Assembly (NCBI GenBank): GCA_902770195.1
Contig: CACXSA010000007.1
Location: 1 to 49,918 of the forward strand
Direction of reading: 5' to 3'
DNA from: an uncultured Prevotellaceae bacterium
Lineage (GTDB): Bacteria; Bacteroidota; Bacteroidia; Bacteroidales; Bacteroidaceae
Length of the DNA: 49,918 nucleotides
The notes beneath the pieces are model-generated. The model was not told the origin of the DNA, ran no database searches, and worked only from the letters and a program-made list of their open reading frames with translations. Positions within the stretch are counted from its first letter, which is position 1. The number at the start of each line of letters is the position of its first letter. Position numbers and translations under genes: made by a program. Positions 8,230 through 16,060 of the stretch are shown here, piece after piece.

Positions 8230-8580
8230 TCACGATTTGTTAAATATTGTTTGTTTTTCTATACTCAATCTAATACCCTTCCCACAATATGGGCATAATA
8301 ACAAGCCTATAGTTTGCGAATGACACTGATCGGGATGAATTAACATGTCTTCCTCATTAGTTAGAGAAATTGTGCTATTTGAACCTATACGAGATTGGTC
8401 AAATAAAAGCTCCTCAATCGTAATGCCTATTGCTTCAGCAACCAATTCGATGGTATCCCATTTTGGATTGGTGATAAGAGAGTTGAAAGCCTGATTAAAC
8501 TTTCCCATCCGTTCAGAAACTTCTCTCTTTGTCAATCCCCTTTGGGCTATCACTTCTTCTATACGTGCTTTAATATCCAT
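8230..8580 (-). CDS. XRE-family HTH regulator with C-terminal CxxC tail
   Basis: 116 residues. Residues 1-60 form a Cro/C1-type helix-turn-helix: IKARIEEVIAQRGLTKREVS, then the recognition region NQAFNSLITNPKWDTIELVA, then EAIGITIEELLF. The tail contains HPDQCHSQ and CPYCGKGI, which could bind one metal ion. It is AT-rich and divergently transcribed from the HExxH gene; 148 bases separate the two start codons and hold both promoters, so it probably regulates itself and that gene. A minus-strand TATTTTTG box at 8608-8601 fits a start at 8580. XRE regulators paired with HExxH proteins recall the ImmA/IrrE arrangement of mobile elements, but the partner here is not visibly of that family. Confidence 0.8.
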   Translation of the reverse strand: MDIKARIEEVIAQRGLTKREVSERMGKFNQAFNSLITNPKWDTIELVAEAIGITIEELLFDQSRIGSNSTISLTNEEDMLIHPDQCHSQTIGLLLCPYCGKGIRLSIEKQTIFNKS

Positions 8581-8600
8581 GATACAAATGATTTTGTTTG

Positions 8601-8608
8601 CAAAAATA
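8601..8608 (-). promoter_or_regulatory. -7 box of the XRE regulator gene
   Basis: The minus strand reads TATTTTTG, a TAnnTTTG match, 21 bases before the start codon. The -33 element is weak. Confidence 0.5.
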
Positions 8609-8693
8609 CAAATAATAATTCAACCAATTCAATATTTTTATTTAAAAAACCATAAATAAGCAAATGTTATTATGAACTCTCTGGTTTTATTTA

Positions 8694-8701
8694 TATCTTT
8701 G
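8694..8701 (+). promoter_or_regulatory. -7 box of the HExxH gene; decides its start
   Basis: TATCTTTG on the plus strand. Transcription should begin near 8708, so an in-frame ATG at 8672 lies within the promoter and cannot be the start. The ATG at 8729 is the first one downstream. Confidence 0.7.
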
Positions 8702-8728
8702 CATTGTAAAATTATCAATGTATTAACT

Positions 8729-10048
8729 ATGTTAGAACGATATAATACTACATTAGGATTCTATGAACCAGCAATATTTCACATGCATACAATTGGAAAA
8801 GGTAAATTGGATGAAATGGAACATTGGGAACAACAACAAAAGAGCACATTTTTGCATGAGTACATTCACTTCCTGCAAGATATTACCACAATCCAAGGGT
8901 TAAACAACATATTTATCAGAGGAGAGTATATTCGCTATGTTACAAAAATAATAGAACAACAACAGAGTAAATATATTCATGTTCCAATTAGTCCATTGAG
9001 CATGGGAAACAATGTTGACAAAAATTGGCTTGCAAGGATGTATACAATGGGAACAAATATTTCTGCTGAAAAGGCAATTGCATTTAAGAAAATACAGATA
9101 GCATCATTAACTGACTACAATAACGGTAAAGTTATTCCTGTGAAAGGTGTCGTTGTAAAGTGTATTGATAGAAAGATGCACGAAACAGATATTCTATTAG
9201 GTACTTTACAAATGATGGAAGGGATGGCAAAATTAATACAAGAAGAGGTATATCCCACTCCTGTTCGACGTTCTCCTTATAATCCATATTATATTGCCAA
9301 AGATGTGGCAGATATGATTATTCCTGGTTTGTCAGTCAATCCCCAAACCATGATTGCACTCTTTGTTTTTGCCCTTCAAAGAAGTAATCCTGGATGTGAT
9401 TTCGTTGATTACTTGGAATTAAAAGCCAAAAACGGATTTAATGCTAATACTTTAACGCCAGATGTTATTTATGAGGATTTGCATAATACATCTATGGTTT
9501 TGCCAGTTGGAATCTGTGATTACGAAGAAAGCCATGAAAAATTTGCAGATGCAGCGAAAGATGTTATATCAGAATACTTAGGTGGAGTTTGGTTTTGGCA
9601 GAATATTAACAAGTGGTTTCAAACAATCATTAAAAAAGGTGCTATATTGAAACTACAAAATCCGTTTTTGTTCCATAAGTTAGCAGAAGGAGGTGACATC
9701 ACAAATAATAAGACTTTCTTGAACCTTATTAAGGAATTTGGGACTCCAATAGTAACAAATAATGCACATAATTTCGATTTCATCCGTCCACACAGTGTGT
9801 ATGTATCAAAGAGGGAACTTATTAATGTATATGCAATGATGCAAATACATCAAGTGTTTCTTTCTAACGGAACGTTTAATTGTCCATTAAGAAAATATTG
9901 TCAAAGTGAACCATGTGGAATTCGTAAACAAAAGGTGGATATACGATGCCTTACTCATCCTTGGGAACGCATGAGGAAATGGAATCGTTGCTATTTTAAT
10001 TCATGGTGGTATTTTAAAGGTTTTAAAGATATTCGCATAGTATATTAA
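8729..10048 (+). CDS. HExxH-motif protein with Cys-rich tail, function unknown
   Basis: 439 residues from the ATG at 8729, chosen because the in-frame ATG at 8672 lies inside the promoter. Near the N-terminus is FLHEYIHFLQD with His43, Glu44 and His47, the HExxH signature of zinc metallopeptidases (zincins). No signal peptide or membrane segment is visible. Close to the C-terminus is a cysteine cluster, CPLRKYCQSEPC with a further Cys about ten residues on, that could bind metal. The middle is helical-looking and not recognised. The gene is AT-rich like the XRE gene it diverges from. It sits next to the Cas9 locus, so a role in defence or in a mobile element is possible but only inferred. No terminator is seen after the stop. 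Confidence 0.75.
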   Translation: MLERYNTTLGFYEPAIFHMHTIGKGKLDEMEHWEQQQKSTFLHEYIHFLQDITTIQGLNNIFIRGEYIRYVTKIIEQQQSKYIHVPISPLSMGNNVDKNWLARMYTMGTNISAEKAIAFKKIQIASLTDYNNGKVIPVKGVVVKCIDRKMHETDILLGTLQMMEGMAKLIQEEVYPTPVRRSPYNPYYIAKDVADMIIPGLSVNPQTMIALFVFALQRSNPGCDFVDYLELKAKNGFNANTLTPDVIYEDLHNTSMVLPVGICDYEESHEKFADAAKDVISEYLGGVWFWQNINKWFQTIIKKGAILKLQNPFLFHKLAEGGDITNNKTFLNLIKEFGTPIVTNNAHNFDFIRPHSVYVSKRELINVYAMMQIHQVFLSNGTFNCPLRKYCQSEPCGIRKQKVDIRCLTHPWERMRKWNRCYFNSWWYFKGFKDIRIVY

Positions 10049-10652
10049 ATTGTAATAGAGGCTTTGATATAGATAGGGATTGGGATTAGTCCTTCCATTT
10101 CTCCTAAATTTTGCGAGCGTAGCTCTTGCAGCAGAGCTAGGCCATATGCTGGACCTCGGCGAAGAGCATGTTATCTTCTTTAAACCATTTGCAACCTGTG
10201 AGGTGGTAGAGGTATATCATCGTATAAGAGCAGAGAAAATATGAAAAAGTGCTAAAATATCTGTGATTTTCAGCGAAAAAGGTTCAAGACGCATGGCTTT
10301 ATCAGCTTTTATGCGTATATTTGCCTTCACAAAACTGAGGTAATATGGTAGATTTCATAGGCGGTCCTGCGGGAGGCCCTCCAAATTCTCGCGCACTGAT
10401 GGATCACAGGGACGGTCCTTTGATCACTTTCTTATAAGCCTTATGTCCTGCGTGCGTCATAAGCGTGGGCTTTATGGTAATATGTGGCAAAGATATAAAA
10501 TTTTCTCGACATTTACAAGAATTTCCCCATTTTTTTACTCATTTTTGATAAAAACAGGGGTTGTGGAGAGTGACTACTTTTTTAGGAAAAGTCATAAGAC
10601 AATTTGGCGGCATAAGGAATAGATGTTAATGACAAGCTGTAGAATAAAAAAA
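10049..10652. other. Non-coding region with hairpins and facing promoters
   Basis: About 600 bases without a convincing gene. TATATTTG at 10316-10323 (plus) and TATCTTTG at 10494-10487 (minus) face each other. Between them lie a hairpin at about 10393-10425 (GATCA/TGATC with an inner AGGGA/TCCTT stem) and another at about 10434-10476 (CTTATG/CATAAG with outer pairing of GCC and GGGC). GGTAATATG occurs twice, at 10339-10347 and 10476-10484, flanking the structured part. The remaining bases (10049-10310) look like plain or decayed sequence. Confidence 0.5.
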
Positions 10653-10677
10653 CTGCTCAGCTATGGTAGCTGAGCAG
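10646..10677 (-). terminator. Terminator built over a stop codon
   Basis: On the minus strand CTGCTCAGCTA pairs perfectly with TAGCTGAGCAG across a three-base loop (10653-10677), followed by seven Ts (10652-10646). The TAG stop of the GH78-BNR gene (10663-10661) is formed at the loop/stem border, so the last codons are part of the terminator. Confidence 0.9.
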
Positions 10678-13600
10678 GATCGATTTCTTTGTATGCAACA
10701 CGCAATCGCCGCCAAGTATAAACGGCATGCAGTTTGCCGTCCTTGCCTTGAATGATGCTGGGGTAGGAGTACTGGCTGATGGGCGAGTCCTCGAGTGTCA
10801 GGGCATGGCGCCAGTGGATGCCGTCGTCGCTGACGGCAATGGAGAGGGGCGTGCGGACACCCTTCTTGGTGCCTGGCAGCGAGGCGAAGTCGTTGTAGAT
10901 GAGCACATGACGACCGTCCTGCATCGTTACGGCATCAGTGCCCGACTGGTTGTTGGGAACATCCAGGAGTGTCACGTTAGTCCAGGTGTCACCGTTGTCG
11001 CTGGAGAAGGATGTGCCAATCTTGCCGTTACGGGTACGCATGAGCACTTGCAGACGTCCGTCCTTCAGTTTCAAGATAGAAGGCTGTATGCAGTCGATGG
11101 GATGACGACCGTCTTTTGTGGCTACGCCTCCGGCATCGGGAGCCTCGATGTCCTCCTTGTCGCTCTTGGCAACGGCGGCTTTCATGTCCTCCGTACGCAT
11201 GGCGAGTTCTGCCTTGACAGGGCCTACATATTTCCATTCCTTTTTGGCGATGTCGTAAATCTCCATGTGGAACTTCCAACCATTATCCTCCGTGCTGGAG
11301 GGACAGAGCAGGCGGCCATCAATGATTTCGGGCTTGTTCTTGATAGGTCCGAGGAATCCTTTGGGCAATGGTTCCTTGTCGCTCCAGGTCTTTCCTCCGT
11401 CTTTCGACTTGCAGAGCCAGCCTGTCCAATCGGACACCTTCAGACCCACTTTGAAGAAGAGCCACAGCTCGCCGTTGGGCATCTCCGTGATAACGGGATT
11501 CCAGCAGGCTTTTCGTCTTTGGTTAGCTGAGGCGGTGCCTTTGTGTACAGGACCTTCGGAAGCTGGGGTGCTCTCAGCGGTGATGCCTGCAATTTCGGCA
11601 TTCTTCGTGCCTAAGGTGAAGACACCGTCGGCAGCAAGGATGGGCTTACTCCATTCGTTGGTGCCTTTCTTCTTGATGCTCACCCAGATGCAGACGTCGG
11701 GGTTGCGCTCGTGCTTGCCTCCAAAGTAGGTGGCTACGAGGTCACCTTTCTTTGTCTCTACGATGGTGGCAGCATGACACTGGGGGAAGGTGGCTTGCTC
11801 ATAGAGGAACTGATCCTTCGTAATGGCTGGCGAGGCTGTCGGAATGTCACACGAGAAGTAGTATTTGCCTGAGCCAACAGTCTTGACGGTGCCGTCGGGC
11901 AGACAGATGTCCGCTGTGGTGTTGCACGGAATCTGTACATCCCATTCCACATTTTGCAAAGTCTTTTTCCAATTACTGGTAATCGTTCCGTAGGGACTGT
12001 CGTACTTGACATTAGCCCAAGGACAGTCCTGGATGGTGAAGTCGGGACGGAGCACGATGTGCTTATAGGCATTGCCCGTCTGACGGATGCCACCGAGGTA
12101 TTGGTAGCACCAGGTGACCAAGTCGCCCAACAACATGACATGATTGCCGGAGTTCATGCGGGGAGACGCCTTGTCACCATTCCACAGTTCCCAAATGGTG
12201 GTAGCACCGTTCTCTGCCATATAGCCCCATGAGGGATAGCTATGCTGGGTGGCTATCATATAGGCCACGTCGCTGAACCCATTGTCGCTGAGTCCTCGCA
12301 ATAGCCATGAGATGCCGATGACGCCACAAGGCACATGGGCATTATTCTTCAGGATGATATTCTCCACCACATTCTTGGTCACCTCCTGACGATATTTTTC
12401 CGGCACGATGCCAAACGAGAGCGCTAACAGGTTGGCGGTCGCGGTATTATTGCCATAGAAGATAGAGTCTGGATACAAGGTATGACCGGGAGCAAGACTG
12501 GTGCCTTCTTTTACGGTCAGGAACTTGCGGTTGAAGGCGTCCGTCATCTTTTGGCGCAACGGCTTCCAATATTCTGCCTCACAACCCCATTGCTCCAACA
12601 GCTGCATGGTGCGGATGACATAGGCTGTAGAGATGAGTGCTCCGTCCGTCTTGCGGGCAGGATCCTGGGAGTGGATAAGTTCCAGGCTCTCAGGGGGTAC
12701 ACACCAGTCGCCATACTGGTCTTTGGTGATGATGCCATCCTCCAGGTATTCATCCATCAGGTGCTGCAACCAGCGCTTGATGTAGAAATACGACTTGTCA
12801 ATAGCCTCACGGTTGCCAAACTGTCGCCAAAGCATATCGCAGCTGAAGGGTAAGGCAGCAGGCCAGGTGACGTCATCGTTGTAGTAGTTCCAAAAGGCGG
12901 GAGCAACATCAGAGAACACTCCGTCTTCACGCTGTGACTCACAGATGTCACGCATCCATTTGGTGTATAGTCTTTCGTTATTGAATACAAAGCTTTCACC
13001 CAGACTTCCCATTGTCCTGTCGCCCAACCAAGGCTGTCGTTCATTGCGCTGAGGACAGTCAACAGGCATTCCTTTATAATTAGAGTAAATGCCCCACCAG
13101 GCATTCTTCATCACTTGGTTCAAAGTGGCATCAGCACATTCGAAGTGCCCGATGGTTTGCATGTCATCGCTGACGGTGTAGGCATGAACATCTTTGACTG
13201 GTCCGGTAATCTGTGCATACCGGAAACCATGATAGCTGAAGATGGGATGCCAAGGTAATTTACAATTTGACGATTTACAATTTGACAATTTATCGTTTGA
13301 CGATTGTCCGCAGATATAGATGTCCTCAGATTGGGCATCGCGGAAATTGTCGAGGTAGAGTGTCCCGTCGGCATTCAGTTTCTCCGCATATTTTACGCGA
13401 ATGGTGTCACCAGGATTTCCTAATGGTGTAAAGGCTATCCATCCAGCCATGTTCTGGTGGAAGTCGTAGATGTTATCTTTGCAGGTAGGCGTGATTGTCA
13501 GGGGTTCCATGCTCATGCCCGGAGCCATCTGGGCTCGCAGGGTCCCAAGAGGAATCTCTGTGCGCTCGGCATTCAGCCATGCTTTGTCATCGAAGTTTGG

Positions 13601-14521
13601 CATGTCCCAACCTTCCATCTCCTTGCGGGCATCATATATCTCACCATCATATTCGTTGTTCGAACGGATGGGACCGTTGGCAGTAATCTTCCATTTTTCG
13701 TCGGTCGAGATACGCTTGGTTGTACCATCCGTGAACTCGATGAGGATATTAATGCGGCATTTTGGCAATCCGAAAACAGGTGCTTTATACGGCTTGTTCT
13801 GGCGCATGGGGAACACCCGACCATTGCCCAACACAAGACCGATGGCATTCTTTTCCTTGAGAGCCTCGGTGATGTCGTAGGTGTTATAAAGTACTGTCTT
13901 GCGGTAGTCAGTAGGCATGGGGACGAGCACCTCACGGTTGTAGATGACTCCATTGACATGCAGTTCGTGCAGTCCGATGCCAGCCACATAGGCAATGGCT
14001 CGTTTGACGGGTTTTTCCAATTCAAACTCCTTGCGGACATAGCGTGCAGCCAGTCTGCTATGTAAGCCACGCTGCTCATCAGGCATCAGTCGTTCCAGTC
14101 CTATCCAGCGACCTGTCCAATGGTTCTCTTTCAACAGTCCGATGCCGAAACACTCTTCTTCGCTCCATGCAGTCTCACCGGCAGTGGTCCATACCTTAAC
14201 CTTCCAGGAGCATTGTGTAGCACTTTTTAGTTTTTCGCCACCGTAGGGTACCCATAACTGCTGGTCACTCTCCACACGACCAGAGTTCCATACTTCTCCC
14301 ATGTCTGTGGATACAATAATCTGGTAGGCCGTCTGTTTGACATTTTGCTTGTCGGACAGAATTATCCATGAGAAGCGAGGTTTGTCTGTATCAATGCCCA
14401 TAGGCTTCTCCAGATTCTCCACGCGTAGCCAGCTGATGCTGACATCAGGCTTCACAACCTTTTTCTTGGCGATACACGTCAAGGGCAATATCGCCAACAA
14501 TATAAAGAGGACTCTCTTCAT
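10661..14521 (-). CDS. GH78 alpha-L-rhamnosidase fused to BNR beta-propeller domain
   Basis: 1,286 residues with an N-terminal export signal (MKRVLFILLAILPLTC; the Cys may or may not be lipidated). Residues about 25-890 match GH78: an N-terminal beta-sandwich (LRVENLEKPMGIDTDKPRFSW), then the (alpha/alpha)6 barrel with DCPQRNERQPWLGD, whose acidic residues are typical of the active site, and TIWELWNGD. Residues about 905-1286 are a second module with repeated BNR/Asp-box strands (SKDGGKTW, SSDNGDTW, SDDGIHW) and an opening CHAATIVETKKGDLVATYFG, as in sialidase-like propellers. The first module should release terminal L-rhamnose; what the second cuts or binds is unknown. It is the last gene of the GH51-GH140-GH78 unit and starts four bases after the GH140-like gene. 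A 15-nt-period repeat at 13257-13308 adds SNDKLSNCKSSNCK to the protein. Confidence 0.88.
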   Translation of the reverse strand: MKRVLFILLAILPLTCIAKKKVVKPDVSISWLRVENLEKPMGIDTDKPRFSWIILSDKQNVKQTAYQIIVSTDMGEVWNSGRVESDQQLWVPYGGEKLKSATQCSWKVKVWTTAGETAWSEEECFGIGLLKENHWTGRWIGLERLMPDEQRGLHSRLAARYVRKEFELEKPVKRAIAYVAGIGLHELHVNGVIYNREVLVPMPTDYRKTVLYNTYDITEALKEKNAIGLVLGNGRVFPMRQNKPYKAPVFGLPKCRINILIEFTDGTTKRISTDEKWKITANGPIRSNNEYDGEIYDARKEMEGWDMPNFDDKAWLNAERTEIPLGTLRAQMAPGMSMEPLTITPTCKDNIYDFHQNMAGWIAFTPLGNPGDTIRVKYAEKLNADGTLYLDNFRDAQSEDIYICGQSSNDKLSNCKSSNCKLPWHPIFSYHGFRYAQITGPVKDVHAYTVSDDMQTIGHFECADATLNQVMKNAWWGIYSNYKGMPVDCPQRNERQPWLGDRTMGSLGESFVFNNERLYTKWMRDICESQREDGVFSDVAPAFWNYYNDDVTWPAALPFSCDMLWRQFGNREAIDKSYFYIKRWLQHLMDEYLEDGIITKDQYGDWCVPPESLELIHSQDPARKTDGALISTAYVIRTMQLLEQWGCEAEYWKPLRQKMTDAFNRKFLTVKEGTSLAPGHTLYPDSIFYGNNTATANLLALSFGIVPEKYRQEVTKNVVENIILKNNAHVPCGVIGISWLLRGLSDNGFSDVAYMIATQHSYPSWGYMAENGATTIWELWNGDKASPRMNSGNHVMLLGDLVTWCYQYLGGIRQTGNAYKHIVLRPDFTIQDCPWANVKYDSPYGTITSNWKKTLQNVEWDVQIPCNTTADICLPDGTVKTVGSGKYYFSCDIPTASPAITKDQFLYEQATFPQCHAATIVETKKGDLVATYFGGKHERNPDVCIWVSIKKKGTNEWSKPILAADGVFTLGTKNAEIAGITAESTPASEGPVHKGTASANQRRKACWNPVITEMPNGELWLFFKVGLKVSDWTGWLCKSKDGGKTWSDKEPLPKGFLGPIKNKPEIIDGRLLCPSSTEDNGWKFHMEIYDIAKKEWKYVGPVKAELAMRTEDMKAAVAKSDKEDIEAPDAGGVATKDGRHPIDCIQPSILKLKDGRLQVLMRTRNGKIGTSFSSDNGDTWTNVTLLDVPNNQSGTDAVTMQDGRHVLIYNDFASLPGTKKGVRTPLSIAVSDDGIHWRHALTLEDSPISQYSYPSIIQGKDGKLHAVYTWRRLRVAYKEIDPAQLP
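13257..13308. repeat. In-frame tandem repeat in GH78, period 15
   Basis: About three copies of a 15-nt unit of the type AATTTACAATTTGAC, diverged at a few bases. The period is a multiple of three, so the frame is kept and the protein gains a polar SN/CK-rich loop. It is AT-rich within GC-richer sequence. Confidence 0.8.
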
Positions 14522-14525
14522 GCTT

Positions 14526-15983
14526 TTACTCGTTTAAGTCTCGTTCTTTGGATTTATAACCGTCGGGAGATAGTTCCGTCTGGTCTTTCTTCAGATAGTC
14601 TTTTGTGTTGTCGATAGCGATGAGTACACCATCCTCCACACGGGCAGACTGCGGATGATAGCGGAAGGTGAGAACTTTGTTGTCAAACTCACCTAAGTAT
14701 TTCAACTGGCCTGTTGCTGCCGTCATCCACCAGACATTCTTCTTCGCACCGCTGATTTTCGTCAGGTCAAGTTTCATGGTGTTGCCGTTGTAGTTGTAAA
14801 CCAATAGGTAGTCGTTGCCCCGTGTGGCAATCAGACGGTTGTATTTCTCACCATTGTCCTGAATAATGCTCTGGTCGGCAATACGCTCAAAATAGGGGAA
14901 TGACAACATCAGACGCTTCAGGTACTGCATCTGGTTGAAGCCCGGATCTTTCAGTCCCTGATACCACGCCTTCACATCGCCGGCATCACCATAGCTGGTG
15001 GGATAGCCCGGCTTTAGCATCTGCATGATGGCATTATGGCCGTAGGTGTGTCCGCATGAGCCTGCAAAGACGCTCCAGTATGCATAGCGGCGTACATCAT
15101 AGTCCTGCCAACGGGCCTCGTTGGGGTCGTGGAGACCAACGGGGATATCCTCGTAACTAGGCTCTGCATCCAATACGGGCTTGATGGGGTTGTACTTCCA
15201 GGTGGAATCGACATACATCCAGTTATCCTCCTCGGTATTGTCGGGAATGGGATAGTCGGCATTGCCCATGCGCTGTCCGTAGCGGCGGTGTCCGCTCTGG
15301 AAGGTGTGAAAGTCCATCCAGGGTGCTTTTGCCCACCATTTGGCAGAGGTGTAGCGTCCACGGGGATGATAGGTCATCAGGTGGTTCTTGTCTATCGACT
15401 TAATGGTGGTGGCCAGTGCCTCCCATACCTCAGGCTTGATGTCGCCTTGGATGTCACCACCCATAAACCAAATGATGTTGGGCTTGTTCTTGTAGCGGTT
15501 AGCGAGGAAGGTGCCATATTTCTTGGCATCCTCCACACTCAGCAGACCCGCCTTGACCAGTCCACCCCAGATGCATACCATACCGATATAGATACCCTTG
15601 TCAGCAGCCTGGTCGATGATATAGTCCATGTGGTCCCAATAGCCATAGACACCTTTCTGGTTGATGTTCTTGAAGTTCCATCCATCAATGTTCGACATCT
15701 GTCCGTAGATGTTATAGGCAGGCACGCCGTCAATGGTTTGCACCTGCACGACATTATAGCCAGCCTTCGCACAGCTTTGCAGATACCACTCTGCTTCAGC
15801 ACGGTCAAGACGTTCAGGCAACAGCCATCCCGTTTCGCCCAACCAGAAGAAAGGCTGTCCGTTTTCAAACTGCAGATAACGCTGGTTATCCGAAACCTTC
15901 AACTTGCCATTATCCCATGGCTTGCCTGCCTGTGCCGACATGGTCAGCATTGCAAGGCTTAATATCATGATGAGTTTCTTCAT
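14526..15983 (-). CDS. GH140-like glycoside hydrolase (DUF4038), putative apiosidase
   Basis: 485 residues from the ATG at 15983, which begins a clean signal peptide (MKKLIMILSLAMLTMSAQA). An upstream in-frame ATG would lie in a hairpin and spoil the signal. The fold is a DUF4038-type TIM barrel with FFWLGETGWLLPERL, VVQVQTID, IWFMGGDIQGD (Asp177) and LDAEPSYEDIP (Glu274); those two acids sit where GH140 catalytic residues are expected. A C-terminal beta domain begins about residue 380. GH140 enzymes remove the apiose-linked side chains A and B of rhamnogalacturonan II. The gene follows GH51 with a terminator-like hairpin in between and precedes GH78-BNR by four bases. Family assignment is by motif; the exact linkage cut is inferred. 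Confidence 0.8.
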   Translation of the reverse strand: MKKLIMILSLAMLTMSAQAGKPWDNGKLKVSDNQRYLQFENGQPFFWLGETGWLLPERLDRAEAEWYLQSCAKAGYNVVQVQTIDGVPAYNIYGQMSNIDGWNFKNINQKGVYGYWDHMDYIIDQAADKGIYIGMVCIWGGLVKAGLLSVEDAKKYGTFLANRYKNKPNIIWFMGGDIQGDIKPEVWEALATTIKSIDKNHLMTYHPRGRYTSAKWWAKAPWMDFHTFQSGHRRYGQRMGNADYPIPDNTEEDNWMYVDSTWKYNPIKPVLDAEPSYEDIPVGLHDPNEARWQDYDVRRYAYWSVFAGSCGHTYGHNAIMQMLKPGYPTSYGDAGDVKAWYQGLKDPGFNQMQYLKRLMLSFPYFERIADQSIIQDNGEKYNRLIATRGNDYLLVYNYNGNTMKLDLTKISGAKKNVWWMTAATGQLKYLGEFDNKVLTFRYHPQSARVEDGVLIAIDNTKDYLKKDQTELSPDGYKSKERDLNE

Positions 15984-15997
15984 AGCTTTTGTATATA

Positions 15998-16038
15998 TAA
16001 AAATAAGACTGACGAACACGGAAAATGTCGTCAGTCTT
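15998..16038 (-). terminator. Terminator-like hairpin just before the GH140-like gene
   Basis: On the minus strand AAGACTGACGA (16038-16028) pairs perfectly with TCGTCAGTCTT (16015-16005), then ATTTTTA. It ends about 15-20 bases before the start codon at 15983, leaving no room for a separate promoter. It may act as a partial terminator or processing site between GH51 and the next two genes. Confidence 0.7.
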
Positions 16039-16060
16039 AAAAATGATGGTTATGTAAATC

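Noticed and set aside
8672-8728. Extended N-terminus of the HExxH protein from the ATG at 8672
   Set aside because: The TATCTTTG box at 8694-8701 lies inside this extension, so it would not be transcribed.
10434-10490. Very short minus-strand ORF (18 codons) starting in the hairpin region
   Set aside because: Too short to support, no ribosome-binding or conservation evidence; the region is better explained as structured non-coding sequence.
10661-11820. Calling the C-terminal BNR module a sialidase
   Set aside because: BNR repeats alone do not show sialidase activity, and the typical N-terminal arginine (FRIP) motif of sialidases was not seen.
15129-15962. 277-codon open frame antisense to the GH140-like gene
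   Set aside because: Composition is that of complementary codons; the sense frame has clear catalytic motifs and a signal peptide.
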